A stretch of 64,000 nucleotides of DNA from Brevibacterium epidermidis NBRC 14811 (GCF_001570805.1 NZ_BCSJ01000004.1:1-64000); one strand, 5' to 3'. Shown: positions 16,407 to 25,829, numbered from the stretch's first letter. Numbers and translations are program-made. The notes: generated by a model from the sequence alone, not told the origin.

Positions 16407-18488
16407 ATGAGTGAGAAGACCCCCGAGAACCCGCAGGATCAGGAGCCGGTCGGCCCCGATCCGCAGGAGACTCAGACCCCCGAGGCGGCCCCAGGCATGT
16501 CCTCGGACGATGTCCCCGCCGCGGATGACCATGGCACCGCAGATGCGGCGCCCGGCACGATGGAACGCGAAGAGTCCATCAGCGCCGAAGCGATCGTCAA
16601 TGCACCGCCGACCACCGAAGTCGATGCAGCGGCAGCCGATGCGGCCGCAGCCGACGCGACCGTAGCTGATGCGACGGCGGCCGATACGGCCGCAGCCGAC
16701 GTGACAGCGGTCGACGAACCGACCGCTCGCGAAGCCGGCGAGTTCCGGACGAAGCCCGTCGACCTCGATGTTCCCTTTGCAGCGGGCACGACCCGAGTGA
16801 TGGGATCAGGCGACCAGGCTCAGCGACCTGACTACCCGCCGATGAACCCCACCCGGCCAGTCACCCACACGACCCCGATGGCTCCTGCCCAGCCGGGCAC
16901 CCACACTCATCCCTCGGCTCAGGCCGCATCATCCGGGTACGCCCCTTCGAACACCCCGAACTACCCCGCACCGCCCGGCCACGCCCCTCAGCCCGGACCG
17001 CACCCCGCCCAGCAACCCGCCGCGCAGTTCGGTCGGCCCGCGCCGAATGCGCAACCCATGCCGAACGCGCACCCCGCCCCGAACGCGCAGCCCATGCCGG
17101 CCGCTCAGCCGATGCCACGTCAACGGCCGCCTCGGCGAATGAAGCCGCGACGCGAACCCGTCGCATACGCACCGGTCACCGGTTCGCTGCCGCTCAGCCG
17201 TGACGAGGTCACGGAGATCCCCGCCGACGGCCCCATCACCTGGCCCAAGCGCCCCACCGGAATCATCGGCGTCGCGAACCTCGTGCTCTCCGCCGTCCTC
17301 GGCCTGATCTGGGCGTGGATACCGCTCGGACTGCTGTTCACCGGCATCGGCGGAATCTTCGCCCTCGGTCTCGGCGTCCTCGCCCTCCTCGTCTGGGTTC
17401 TCGTCCAGCAGGGCGCGAACAACGCCGAACGCTACCGAGCCGAACTCATCTACTCCGATAAGATCCCCGTCCCGAAGATCGAAAGCAGCAATCGCGATCC
17501 CGGCATGGGCCGCTTCCTCCACAACCGCTGGCTGCAGGTGAAATCCGGTGCCTTCTGGCGCTCGACCGCCCACCACTACATCAAGATGCTCCTCGGCCTG
17601 ATCGTCGTCGCCGGCACCATCGCAGCGATCTGCGGGTCCATCTTCGGCATCTTCGCGGCCATCAACCCCCACGGAGTCAACACCTTCTTCATCGGTGAAT
17701 CCATCGACGGACCGGCCCGTATCGGTGTGGCCATCGGCGCCGTCATCGTCCTCGCCAGCTCGCTGGCCATCCTCTGGTTCGCCCCGTTGCTCGACCGCGC
17801 CCTCGATCGGGCGCTGCTCTCACCGGCCCGCACTGTGGCGCTGCAGGCAGAGGTCACCGAACTCGACCGGGCCCGCATGGCCGGCATCGAGGCGGCCGCC
17901 GCCGAACGCCTGCGCATCGAACGCGACCTCCACGACGGAGCCCAGCCCCGCCTCGTCGCGCTGACCATGACCCTGGGAATGGCGAAGACGAAGATCGACT
18001 CCGACCCGGAACGGGCGAAGGAACTCGTGTCCGAAGCCCACGCCGAGGCGAAGGGCATCGTCACCGAACTCCGTCAGCTCGCCCGCGGCATCCACCCCGC
18101 CGTCCTCACCGACCGCGGACTCGACGCCGCCGTCTCCGCTCTGGCAGGTCGTGCGACGATCCCCGTCGATGTCGATGTTCGACTCGAGGGCCGGATCGGG
18201 CGCGAAGCCGAAGCCGTGTCCTACTTCGTCGTCGCCGAATGCCTGACGAACATCACCAAGCATTCGGGTGCGACTCACGCCAGAGTGTTCATCGCTCCGA
18301 CCGATTTCGGTGTGCAGATCGTCGTCACCGACAACGGCCACGGCGGAGCACGCGTCGACCGTTCCGGGCGTCACACCGGAATAGCCGGTCTCATCGACCG
18401 GGTCGAAGCCGCTCGTGGCACACTGAACCTGACCAGCCCCGCAGGTGGGCCAACGACTGTAGTTGTGGAGGTGCCATGCGCATCGTAA
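16407..18488 (+). CDS. Sensor histidine kinase with long disordered N-terminus
   Basis: Membrane histidine kinase of 693 aa. The first 270 residues are low-complexity: acidic, then runs of Ala-Asp (about 72-105) and Pro/Asn/Gln/Met repeats such as PNAQPMPNAHPAPNAQ (about 210-235). Membrane segments then lie at about 290-335 and 395-460 around a conserved cytoplasmic piece, in the layout of the putative sensor domain. The HisKA_3 helix has H509 in ERDLHDGAQPRL, and the HATPase has VTDNGHGGA and HTGIAGLIDRVEAARG. A TAGCGT -10 box 7 nt before ATG 16407 suggests a leaderless transcript. It is first in an operon with its regulator and a DUF4097 protein. Confidence 0.9.
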   Translation: MSEKTPENPQDQEPVGPDPQETQTPEAAPGMSSDDVPAADDHGTADAAPGTMEREESISAEAIVNAPPTTEVDAAAADAAAADATVADATAADTAAADVTAVDEPTAREAGEFRTKPVDLDVPFAAGTTRVMGSGDQAQRPDYPPMNPTRPVTHTTPMAPAQPGTHTHPSAQAASSGYAPSNTPNYPAPPGHAPQPGPHPAQQPAAQFGRPAPNAQPMPNAHPAPNAQPMPAAQPMPRQRPPRRMKPRREPVAYAPVTGSLPLSRDEVTEIPADGPITWPKRPTGIIGVANLVLSAVLGLIWAWIPLGLLFTGIGGIFALGLGVLALLVWVLVQQGANNAERYRAELIYSDKIPVPKIESSNRDPGMGRFLHNRWLQVKSGAFWRSTAHHYIKMLLGLIVVAGTIAAICGSIFGIFAAINPHGVNTFFIGESIDGPARIGVAIGAVIVLASSLAILWFAPLLDRALDRALLSPARTVALQAEVTELDRARMAGIEAAAAERLRIERDLHDGAQPRLVALTMTLGMAKTKIDSDPERAKELVSEAHAEAKGIVTELRQLARGIHPAVLTDRGLDAAVSALAGRATIPVDVDVRLEGRIGREAEAVSYFVVAECLTNITKHSGATHARVFIAPTDFGVQIVVTDNGHGGARVDRSGRHTGIAGLIDRVEAARGTLNLTSPAGGPTTVVVEVPCAS

Positions 18489-19120
18489 TCGCTGAAGACT
18501 CTGCCGTCCTGCGGGCCGGACTCGAACGGCTGCTCGCCGACGCCGGACATGAGGTCATCGCCGCCGTGCCCGACGCCAACGAACTCCTCGCCGTCGTCCA
18601 CAACGATCCGCCGGACCTCGCCGTCATCGACGTGCGCATGCCTCCGACGTTCACTGATGAAGGCATCCGCGCCGCCGTCCTCATCCGCAAGCAGAACCCG
18701 GACGTCAAGGTTCTCGTGTTCAGCCAGTACGTGGAAGAGCAGTACGCGTCCGAACTCATCGCCGAGAATACCGGCGGCTTCGGCTACCTGCTCAAAGACC
18801 GCGTCGCCGATGTCGAGGACTTCCTCGCCGCCGTCGATGAGGTCGCCGGAGGCGGCACAGTCCTCGACCCGGAGGTCGTGTCCCAGATCCTCGTGCGCAC
18901 GCGCAAGAAGGACGGACTGTCGACCCTGAGCCCACGCGAAATCGAAGTCCTCCAGCTCATGGCCGAAGGCAAATCCAACGCCGCCATCGCCCGCACTCTC
19001 TACCTCAGTGCCGGTGCCGTAGAAAAGCACATCTCCTCGGTGTTCACGAAGTTCGGCCTCACCGCCGACACCTCGGACAACCGCCGAGTCCTCGCCGTCC
19101 TCACATTCCTCGGAGCCTAG
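18476..19120 (+). CDS. LuxR/NarL-family response regulator
   Basis: Response regulator of 214 aa. The receiver starts MRIVIAEDSAVLRAGL with phospho-acceptor D52 in VIDVRMP, and PPTFTDEG follows, as in the family paired with sensor-domain kinases. The LuxR HTH has LSPREIEVLQLMAEGKSNAA and AVEKHISSVFTKFGL. The start lies inside the last codons of the kinase gene (13-nt overlap), with GGAG 7-10 nt upstream, so the two are coupled and form a cognate pair. Confidence 0.93.
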   Translation: MRIVIAEDSAVLRAGLERLLADAGHEVIAAVPDANELLAVVHNDPPDLAVIDVRMPPTFTDEGIRAAVLIRKQNPDVKVLVFSQYVEEQYASELIAENTGGFGYLLKDRVADVEDFLAAVDEVAGGGTVLDPEVVSQILVRTRKKDGLSTLSPREIEVLQLMAEGKSNAAIARTLYLSAGAVEKHISSVFTKFGLTADTSDNRRVLAVLTFLGA

Positions 19121-19121
19121 A

Positions 19122-20057
19122 ATGCCCAGCACAGTGCGCATCAGCGAATCCGCCCGCGTCGGTCTGCGCGCGGTCCTGATCATCCTCGCCGCCGTCGTCC
19201 TCCTCATCCCCGTCATCGTCAGCACCGCCCAGGGCGCCTCCCGCCTCGACTACGGGCGGATCGAAGCGAGCGAACCGCTGCCGAAGGCGATGAAGGAACT
19301 CAAGATCGGCCTCGACTCCGGCGGTGCCGTCGACATCAGGACCGCCGACGTCGCCGAGGCGACCGTCAAGCTCACCGGCACCGGTCCCCGCGACAGCTCC
19401 GCGAACCTCGAGGTCGACAGTCGAGCTGATACCGCCGAGGTGGACCTCAAGAACGCCGGGAAACTGGAGAACACCCGGTTGACCGTCACCATGCCGACCA
19501 GTGTGGCGAAGGACCTTGCGCTGGACTTCGACGGCAACTACGGCCGGTTCGATGCCACCGGCGACTTCAACGAGATCACCGCCCACACCGGCGGCGGAGC
19601 AGTGAGCGTGACCGGTTCGGCAGACAAGATGCGGACCTCGAGCGATTGGGGCGCCACCTACCTCGACGGAGAATTCGGAACGGTGTCGGCCAAAACCGGA
19701 GTCGGCGCCATCGAAGGGGAGAACCTCACTGTCAGCGACCGCATCGACGTGGTCAGTTCGACGGGAACCGTCGACCTCGACTTCACCAATCAGGCGATGC
19801 CCACCGGCGGAATCGTTGCGAAGACCGAAGAAGGCTCGATCGACATGCGGGTGCCGAACCTCGAGCTCACGTCGGAAGAGCTGGATGAGGACTTCTTCTA
19901 TCGGATCAACGCGAAGTCCAATGACGGCACCGTCGACCTCGCCTCCGATCTGGAGAAGTTCGATGTGGCGGAGGACCCGAAGGAAGCCAAGGGCAAGACC
20001 CTTGTTCCGATCTCGGCCACAGCCGACACTGGTACCGTCACAGTCAACCAGAACTGA
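19122..20057 (+). CDS. Membrane-anchored DUF4097-like beta-helix protein
   Basis: Protein of 311 aa with one N-terminal membrane segment (about 14-36) followed by an extracytoplasmic region of short repeating strands (TADVAEATVKLTG, GRFDATGDFNEITAHTGGGAVSV, GTVSAKTGVGAIEGENL). This fits the DUF4097/DUF4098 putative adhesin fold. It begins 1 nt after the regulator stop codon and is the last gene of the kinase-regulator operon. The context suggests that it is a target or an envelope sensor of that system. A GC hairpin ends the operon. Confidence 0.8.
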   Translation: MPSTVRISESARVGLRAVLIILAAVVLLIPVIVSTAQGASRLDYGRIEASEPLPKAMKELKIGLDSGGAVDIRTADVAEATVKLTGTGPRDSSANLEVDSRADTAEVDLKNAGKLENTRLTVTMPTSVAKDLALDFDGNYGRFDATGDFNEITAHTGGGAVSVTGSADKMRTSSDWGATYLDGEFGTVSAKTGVGAIEGENLTVSDRIDVVSSTGTVDLDFTNQAMPTGGIVAKTEEGSIDMRVPNLELTSEELDEDFFYRINAKSNDGTVDLASDLEKFDVAEDPKEAKGKTLVPISATADTGTVTVNQN

Positions 20058-20069
20058 GAAACGACCGGC

Positions 20070-20103
20070 GCACGGGCGGGCTCGAATTCGGGCCCGCCCG
20101 TGC
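20070..20103 (+). terminator. Terminator of the kinase/regulator/DUF4097 operon
   Basis: GCACGGGCGGGC (20070-20081) pairs perfectly with GCCCGCCCGTGC (20092-20103) around a 10-nt loop, 12 nt past the stop. No U-run follows, so it may work as an actinobacterial type terminator without a T-tract. Confidence 0.75.
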
Positions 20104-20125
20104 GGCGTCTGAGGGGTCGACGACC

Positions 20126-20875
20126 ATGCAGATCACCGTCTACGGAGCTACCGGAACATTCGGCAGGCAGCTGGCTCCCCAGCTGCGCGAACGCGGCCAC
20201 ACAGTCATCGCCGCCCATCGCAGCAGCGGGGTCGACACGGTGACCGGCCAGGGAGTCGCCGAGGCGGCCGAGGGCAGCGATGTCCTCGTCGACTGCGTCA
20301 ACCAGCTGACGACGAATGCCGACAAAGCCATCGACTTCTTCTCCCGCAGCTCACGCTCGATCGCCGAAGTCGCTGCCCGGCAGCCCGGTACTTCCGTGGC
20401 CGTCCTGTCGATCGCGTTTCGTCCGGAGACCGCCGAGTCGCGGCTGATGGGCTACTACCAGGGCAAGGCGATGCAGGAGCGCATCTTCCGCCGGCTCATC
20501 CCGGACGAGCAGCTGCTGATGTTCCGGTCCGCCCAATGGTTCGAACTCGTCGACACGATGACGATCAAGGCCGGGCCGCTGCGGTTCGTGCCGAAGATGC
20601 GCGTGCAGGCCCTGGCCGTCGCCGAGGCGGCACGCATGATGGCCGAGGCCATCGACGCACGCGAGACCGGCACCATCGAAGTCGCCGGCCCCGAGATCAG
20701 CGATTTCGCCGAGATCGCCCGCAGACTGACCACCGCGCGAGCCGAGAAAGCAGGGACGAGACCGCCGAAGATCGTCGGCATTCCGTTGCCCGGCCCGATG
20801 GCCCGCGACGGCCTCATCCCACCGTCACCGAGGATGTCCGACGTGACCGTCGACGAATGGCTGCGATCGGTCTGA
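20126..20875 (+). CDS. Atypical SDR / NAD(P)-binding protein (NmrA-like)
   Basis: Rossmann-fold protein of 249 aa. The N-terminal YGATGTFG places glycines at 7, 10 and 13, the atypical (extended) SDR fingerprint of NmrA and nucleoside-diphosphate-sugar epimerase-like proteins. No YxxxK catalytic pair is evident at the expected place, so a redox-sensing or non-catalytic role is possible. It follows a terminator and has no obvious operon partner; DUF421 begins 82 nt later on the same strand. Confidence 0.75.
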   Translation: MQITVYGATGTFGRQLAPQLRERGHTVIAAHRSSGVDTVTGQGVAEAAEGSDVLVDCVNQLTTNADKAIDFFSRSSRSIAEVAARQPGTSVAVLSIAFRPETAESRLMGYYQGKAMQERIFRRLIPDEQLLMFRSAQWFELVDTMTIKAGPLRFVPKMRVQALAVAEAARMMAEAIDARETGTIEVAGPEISDFAEIARRLTTARAEKAGTRPPKIVGIPLPGPMARDGLIPPSPRMSDVTVDEWLRSV

Positions 20876-20957
20876 GCCCCGACCGATGCGCTGAGTCCCG
20901 CGCATCGGGTCGAGTTCGAACCCTGAGCAAGGCGTAACATCCGTTCCGGAGGTTGAA

Positions 20958-21497
20958 ATGGATTGGATGGAATACGGGCTCAACGGGGCCGACGCGGTCA
21001 GGATCGTCGTCTCGTGTGTGGTCTTCTACTTCGGGATCATTCTGCTCCTGCGCATCTTCGGTCAGCGCACTCTGGCCAGCCTGTCGAGCTTCGATGTGGC
21101 CGCGATCATCGCCATCGGAGCGATCATCGGGCGGTCCATCCTCGGTGATACCCCGACTCTTGCGGCTGGCATCTTGGGTCTGGCGACCCTGCTGATCCTG
21201 CAGGCGCTCAGCGGAGTCGGCCGGCGCTTCGGGTTCGTCCGCAGCGTCGTCAACTCTCCGGCCGTGGTGCTCATGGCCGGTGGCGAGATCCTCGCGGACA
21301 ATCTGTCGCGGAGCCACGTCGACCATGACGAACTCATCGCGAAGCTGCGGTCTGCCGGTATCCGCAATCGCGATGAGGTGGCGTGCGCGATCCTCGAATC
21401 GACGGGCCAGATCAGCGTCATGCGGCGCGGTGCTCCGATCTCCGAGGAGATGCTCACTGGCATCGTCGGCGCAGACCGGGTGCCCCGCGACGGCTGA
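20958..21497 (+). CDS. DUF421 (YetF-type) membrane protein
   Basis: Protein of 179 aa with three N-terminal membrane helices (about 14-35, 48-65 and 67-82) followed by a cytoplasmic alpha/beta domain carrying the DUF421 features RSVVNSPAVVLMAGGEIL and LRSAGIRNRDEVACAILESTGQISV. Members resemble spore-protein YetF; function is unknown. GGAGG lies 5 nt before ATG 20958. Single gene. Confidence 0.85.
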   Translation: MDWMEYGLNGADAVRIVVSCVVFYFGIILLLRIFGQRTLASLSSFDVAAIIAIGAIIGRSILGDTPTLAAGILGLATLLILQALSGVGRRFGFVRSVVNSPAVVLMAGGEILADNLSRSHVDHDELIAKLRSAGIRNRDEVACAILESTGQISVMRRGAPISEEMLTGIVGADRVPRDG

Positions 21498-21558
21498 GTC
21501 TCAGTCGAGGCGATCAGTGGTCGCGACCCGCCATCGTCGGCGGGCTCCGCACCACGGA

Positions 21559-22554
21559 TCAGTCGAGCCCGAGCACCCGTGCGCCATTGGTCCACAGCAC
21601 CGAGCGCATCCAGTCATCGCCGAGTCCAAGGGCCGCGAGACCCGAGATCTGGTCGACGTAGGGGTAGGGGATGTTCGGGAAATCCGAGCCGAGGATGACC
21701 TTGTCCTCAAGCCCGGCCAGGCGTTCGCGGTAGGCGGGGGTCACCTCGGCGGGGGAGGAGAAATACCCGGAGGCGAACATCGTCGTATCGAGATAGACGT
21801 TCTCGTATTTTTCGGCAAGGTCGGCGAACTCGTCGTACTCGGGCATCCCCATATGCGCGATGACGAACTTCAGCTTCGGGAACCGCTCGAGGACATTGAT
21901 CACTGCCTGCGGCCCCGTGTACGTGCCCGGCAGGGGAGCAGAACCGGCGTGGATGACGATCGGCACTCGAGCCTCTTCGAGCGCCTTCCACGCAGGGTCG
22001 AGGACCTCGTCATCGGGGGAGAACACACCGACCTGGACGTGGACTTTGAACAGCTTCGCCCCGGCGGCCAGGGCTTTCGGCACATAGTCGGCGGCTTCGG
22101 GTTCGGCATAGAGGGTGCCGCAGTGGATGACGTCGGCGTGGGCGGCGGCGAATTCGGCGTTCCACTCATTCAGCCACGCGGCCATGCCGGGCTTGTGCGG
22201 GTAGGTCAGGGCCGGGACGGCGCGCAGGCCGAGTTCGCGTACGGTGTTGAGGCGGGTGTCCTCGTCGAAGCGGTAGTTGATCGGCCAGTCGCGGCCGTAG
22301 TTGTCCGCGGCGTTGTCGAAGTACTCCCACACCTTGTCGAGCACGTTCTGCGGAAGGAAGTGGACGTGGACGTCGGCGAGTCCGGGCAGGCCGAGTGCGC
22401 GGACGTAGGCGGGGACCTCGGCATCGGTGCGCGGGGGAGTGGTCATCGTGTCGGGGACCTCGAAATCGCGACCGATCGTCGTCTCCGGAGCGGGATTCGC
22501 GGTCGCTCGGGCGGGTGATGGGGTCTGAGTCGCTGCATCATCGGAGTCGTCCAT
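21559..22554 (-). CDS. Amidohydrolase-2 family metal-dependent hydrolase
   Basis: TIM-barrel hydrolase of 331 aa, ACMSD-like amidohydrolase-2 group. The first metal motif is HVH (H63, H65) in GLADVHVHFLPQ. Later metal or catalytic positions are the His in VPIVIHAGSAPLP, the His in FVIAHMGMPEY and the Asp in VILGSDFPNIPYPY. These enzymes hydrolyse or decarboxylate ring-cleavage or lactone intermediates; the substrate is unknown. The start could instead be ATG 22443, since the first 36 residues are low complexity. Divergent from the DUF402 gene. Confidence 0.82.
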   Translation of the reverse strand: MDDSDDAATQTPSPARATANPAPETTIGRDFEVPDTMTTPPRTDAEVPAYVRALGLPGLADVHVHFLPQNVLDKVWEYFDNAADNYGRDWPINYRFDEDTRLNTVRELGLRAVPALTYPHKPGMAAWLNEWNAEFAAAHADVIHCGTLYAEPEAADYVPKALAAGAKLFKVHVQVGVFSPDDEVLDPAWKALEEARVPIVIHAGSAPLPGTYTGPQAVINVLERFPKLKFVIAHMGMPEYDEFADLAEKYENVYLDTTMFASGYFSSPAEVTPAYRERLAGLEDKVILGSDFPNIPYPYVDQISGLAALGLGDDWMRSVLWTNGARVLGLD

Positions 22555-22676
22555 GGCCCCACTCTATGACCTCACCGCCGCCGACTCGGCGGACGGTCCG
22601 GAGTTCGGCCCGACTGATGCGATGTTTGCCGACACGGGCGGCGGTCGGTCCTCAGCGCTCGTCCATGCCCGGCGCA

Positions 22677-22688
22677 TAGACTGCCCGC
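22677..22688 (+). promoter_or_regulatory. -10 box of a leaderless promoter (DUF402 gene)
   Basis: TAGACT at 22677-22682 is followed by exactly 6 nt and ATG 22689. No Shine-Dalgarno is present. Confidence 0.55.
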
Positions 22689-23531
22689 ATGAGGCTGCGC
22701 GATCCGTTTACGATCCCTACCCCGTCCCAGGTCAGACCCGTGGGACAGGCGCCGTTCTGGACTCCTGGGCAGACCGTGACCTGGACGTTCCGGCGTTTCG
22801 ACTTCGACCGTGACCGCGCCGAGGTGGCCCGCCCGATGCGTGTCATCGCCGATGGACCCGACGGTGCCGTCCTGTGGTTGGCCGGGGGTACGCCGACGCA
22901 GGAGACCCGGATCGTCGGGTGGGAGGAGACGAACGCCCACGATGTGCCGTTGAAGGCCCGGTTCCGACCTCTGGCCGCGGCGCCCACCAGGATCAATGTC
23001 GAGGGCACGTGGCGGGGCCGCGGGGTGCTCAAGATCGTTCCGCCGCAGGTTCCGTTCTCCGTGTGGGTGCTGCTCAAAGATGCTGGGGACGGTGTCGATC
23101 GTCCGGAGATCGGCGGTGTGCGGGTCGAGTGGTACATCAATCTCGAGGCCACGCACCAACGCACCGATGATGCGCTGTTCACCAGCGACCACATTCTCGA
23201 CATCACTTTTCCGATCTCCTCGATGCCTCTGCACGCCGAGGACGGTCGGCTCGATCCGACAGGTGCCGTATTCAAGGACGTCGACGAACTCGCTGCGGCG
23301 GCGAACTATGGGGCGTGGCCGCAGGAGTGGTCGGAGATCATCCGGGACAATGGCAGCCACCTGCTCGACCACCTCGGCGATTTCGGGTGGGCCTTCGAAC
23401 CCGAATGGGAGACGGTGGCCCGCGATCTGGTGGGGAAGGCCCGACTGGGTGCTGCCTCGGTGTCAGAAAAATCGTTCGATCAGGAACATCGGGCGATCCC
23501 GAATGGTTGTTATGACCGACAGCATCGGTGA
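22689..23531 (+). CDS. DUF402 domain protein
   Basis: Protein of 280 aa. The central part has the DUF402 hallmarks: VRVEWYINLEA, then the Asp-rich DHILDITF and FKDVDELAAA, which form an FomD-like beta-barrel with metal-binding acidic residues. DUF402 proteins can hydrolyse nucleoside diphosphates or cytidylyl phosphonates, but the substrate here is not known. The N-terminal 50 residues are not recognised. Probably leaderless. Followed by the CurA-type gene on the same strand 75 nt later. Confidence 0.8.
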   Translation: MRLRDPFTIPTPSQVRPVGQAPFWTPGQTVTWTFRRFDFDRDRAEVARPMRVIADGPDGAVLWLAGGTPTQETRIVGWEETNAHDVPLKARFRPLAAAPTRINVEGTWRGRGVLKIVPPQVPFSVWVLLKDAGDGVDRPEIGGVRVEWYINLEATHQRTDDALFTSDHILDITFPISSMPLHAEDGRLDPTGAVFKDVDELAAAANYGAWPQEWSEIIRDNGSHLLDHLGDFGWAFEPEWETVARDLVGKARLGAASVSEKSFDQEHRAIPNGCYDRQHR

Positions 23532-23606
23532 TCGTCGCGGATGCACCTGTCGCCCCACTGAAGCACACAAGTGAAGAATGATCTGCTACTGAAAGGAACC
23601 GTCTCC

Positions 23607-24629
23607 ATGACGACCAACCATCGGATTCGCCTGAACTCGCGCCCCGTGGGCGCTCCCACCGCAGAGAATTACCTGCTCGACGAGGTGCCTGTGCCGACGC
23701 CGGGCGATGGGCAGGTGCTGCTGCGCACCCTCTATCTCTCGCTCGACCCATACATGCGTGGACGGATGTCGGACGCGAAGTCCTACGCCAAGCCCGTCGA
23801 GGTCGGCGATGTCATGGTCGGAGCCACCGTGTCCGAGGTCGTCGAATCAAATGCTCCCGAGTTCGCCATCGGTGAGATCGTGCTCGGGTACGGCGGTTGG
23901 CAGGAGTACTCGGTCGAGTCGACCGGGCACCTGCGCAAGATCGATCCGGAACTCGCGCCGATCTCCACCCACCTCGGTGTGCTCGGCATGCCCGGGTTCA
24001 CCGCGTATGCGGGTCTGCTCGAGATCGGTCAGCCCAAGGAGGGCGAGACCGTGGCCGTGGCCGCCGCGACCGGGCCCGTCGGTTCCGTCGTCGGACAGAT
24101 CGCGAAGATCAAGGGCGCGACGGCCGTCGGCATCGCCGGCGGTCCGGACAAGGTCGCGCACCTGCGTGAGCTCGGCTTCGACGTGGCACTTGACCACCGC
24201 ACGGGGAACCTGCGGCAGGAGCTGAAGGAGGCGGTGCCGCAGGGCATCGACGTCTACTTTGAGAACGTCGGCGGGGAGGTCTTCGATGCTGTGCTGCCGC
24301 GGCTCAATACGTTCGCTCGCGTGCCCGTGTGCGGTCTCGTCGCCAACTACAACCTCACCTCGCTGCCCGAGGGGCCGGACCGTTCGGGAGCGCTCATGGG
24401 CAACATCCTGTCGAAGTCGCTGCTCGTGCGCGGATTCATCCAGACCGAGTTCGCCGAGCGTCTGACCTCGCAGTTCCTTACGGACATGAGCGGCTGGCTC
24501 AAGGATGGCAAGGTTCGCTTCCGCGAGGACATCCGCCCCGGACTCGAGAAGGCTCCCGAATACTTCAACGATCTGCTTACCGGCGGAAACTTCGGCAAGA
24601 TGGTCGTCGCCGTGGGCGCCGAGAGCTGA
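23607..24629 (+). CDS. curA: CurA-type NADP-dependent oxidoreductase (MDR superfamily)
   Basis: Zinc-independent medium-chain reductase of 340 aa that reduces activated C=C bonds (curcumin, enals, prostaglandin-like enones) with NADPH. The N-terminus RIRLNSRPVGAPTAENY and YLSLDPYMRGRM are characteristic of the leukotriene B4 dehydrogenase/CurA group. The coenzyme site is AAATGPVGSVVGQIAK near 150-165. ATG 23607 is chosen because GAAAGGAA lies upstream and the family starts at this point; the in-frame upstream start lacks a site. A strong terminator follows. Confidence 0.87.
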   Translation: MTTNHRIRLNSRPVGAPTAENYLLDEVPVPTPGDGQVLLRTLYLSLDPYMRGRMSDAKSYAKPVEVGDVMVGATVSEVVESNAPEFAIGEIVLGYGGWQEYSVESTGHLRKIDPELAPISTHLGVLGMPGFTAYAGLLEIGQPKEGETVAVAAATGPVGSVVGQIAKIKGATAVGIAGGPDKVAHLRELGFDVALDHRTGNLRQELKEAVPQGIDVYFENVGGEVFDAVLPRLNTFARVPVCGLVANYNLTSLPEGPDRSGALMGNILSKSLLVRGFIQTEFAERLTSQFLTDMSGWLKDGKVRFREDIRPGLEKAPEYFNDLLTGGNFGKMVVAVGAES

Positions 24630-24661
24630 GGCTGTCGGTTCATCCCTGAATCGGAAACGAG

Positions 24662-24702
24662 GAGGCGGCGTCGGCCAGTTCTGGTCGTCGCCGCCTCTTT
24701 TT
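24662..24702 (+). terminator. Intrinsic terminator after curA
   Basis: GAGGCGGCG (24662-24670) pairs with CGCCGCCTC (24689-24697) and is followed by TTTTT. This is the clearest classic intrinsic terminator on the plus strand of this window. Confidence 0.9.
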
Positions 24703-24751
24703 GTGAGTGAGGTCGGTATTGCTGGTTAGCCGGGCATGTGCCTCGGCGAAC

Positions 24752-25753
24752 TCACGCGAAGTGAGCGAACACCTCGGCGGGGTCAAGGCCGAAGCTCAGC
24801 GCCAGGTTGAGCACGATGCGGGCCTTGCGGGCATCGAGGATGCCGGCGGGAATGAGTCCCGCCTCGAGGAGGCCGATCTCTCCGCCCGGGTAGCCGTAGG
24901 TGCGACGCAGACTCACACCTGATCCCGTGCGGGAAGCGAGGACCACCGGCATGGAATCCGCCAGGCGATTCACTGCAGGCAGCAGAACCTCGGGAACGTG
25001 ACCACCGCCGACCCCGGAGATGACGGCGCCGTCGAACCCAGACCCCGCGATGAGATCAAGGGTCTCCACCGGTTCGCCCATCCCCACCTCGGCGAGGGCG
25101 ACCTTGCTCAGCTTCGACGGACGGGACAGGCCGGCGAACGGTGATTTCGGGGCACGTGGTGCGTGGGGGAGGTGGAGATCGTCCTCGCTCAGCCACCCGA
25201 TCGCGCCGAGGACGGGCCCGGAGGAGAACGCTGCCGTCGAGGTCGTGTGCGACTTCGACACGAACCTCGGATCGTGGACCTCGTCGTTGAACACGAGGGA
25301 CGCAGGCAGGCCCTTGACCTGGTCGGACAAAGCGGTGAGGGCGGCGGATCGAACATTCGCCGGACCATCGGCGCCCGGCAGGGTCGGGTTGCGCATGGCC
25401 CCGGTGGCGGCGATGTGCGTGCCTGAGTTGTTGAGCAGCCACAGACCGAACGCGGACTCCTCGAGGGTGTCGGTGCCTTGGGTGAGGACGATTCCATCGG
25501 CCTCGGACGAGCGGGCGAGCTCGACGACGTCGAAGAGTATCTCGAGGGTGACATTCGCGCTTGAGACCTGGGCGACCTGAATGAAATCGGCCTGCAGATC
25601 CGGCCAGACCTGGTCGAGTCCTGCGGCCGCAGCGATCTCTGCTCCGCTCAGTGCCGGAGCAACCCCGCCTTCGGCGTTGGCGGTCGACGCGATGGTCCCG
25701 CCGAGGGCGGCCAAGAGCAGGTGAGGAGCGGTGCGGGGCGAGGTCTCAGGCAT
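24752..25753 (-). CDS. ansA: L-asparaginase
   Basis: Asparaginase/glutaminase fold enzyme of 333 aa that hydrolyses L-asparagine to aspartate and ammonia. T20 in LGGTIAST is the first catalytic threonine, and TQGTDTLEES (91-100) gives the second (T94) with D95. S64 and K168 (VSKSH) complete the expected active site, so all key residues are present. There is no signal peptide, so it is cytosolic. The TAGACT -10 box is 6 nt from the ATG, so it is probably leaderless. Divergent from the MmcQ/YjbR gene. Confidence 0.9.
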   Translation of the reverse strand: MPETSPRTAPHLLLAALGGTIASTANAEGGVAPALSGAEIAAAAGLDQVWPDLQADFIQVAQVSSANVTLEILFDVVELARSSEADGIVLTQGTDTLEESAFGLWLLNNSGTHIAATGAMRNPTLPGADGPANVRSAALTALSDQVKGLPASLVFNDEVHDPRFVSKSHTTSTAAFSSGPVLGAIGWLSEDDLHLPHAPRAPKSPFAGLSRPSKLSKVALAEVGMGEPVETLDLIAGSGFDGAVISGVGGGHVPEVLLPAVNRLADSMPVVLASRTGSGVSLRRTYGYPGGEIGLLEAGLIPAGILDARKARIVLNLALSFGLDPAEVFAHFA

Positions 25754-25759
25754 GGTTCG

Positions 25760-25823
25760 AGTCTATCGTCAGTTCCCAATCAGGGCCGTCGTCAGATCTG
25801 GAGTCAGTGGCCTTTGCTAGTCT
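25760..25823. promoter_or_regulatory. Divergent leaderless promoters, ansA and mmcQ/yjbR-like gene
   Basis: Minus strand: TAGACT (25765-25760), 6 nt before the ansA ATG at 25753. Plus strand: TAGTCT (25818-25823), 6 nt before ATG 25830. Both spacings put the predicted transcription start on the start codon, and neither gene has a Shine-Dalgarno. Confidence 0.55.
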
Positions 25824-25829
25824 CCACGC

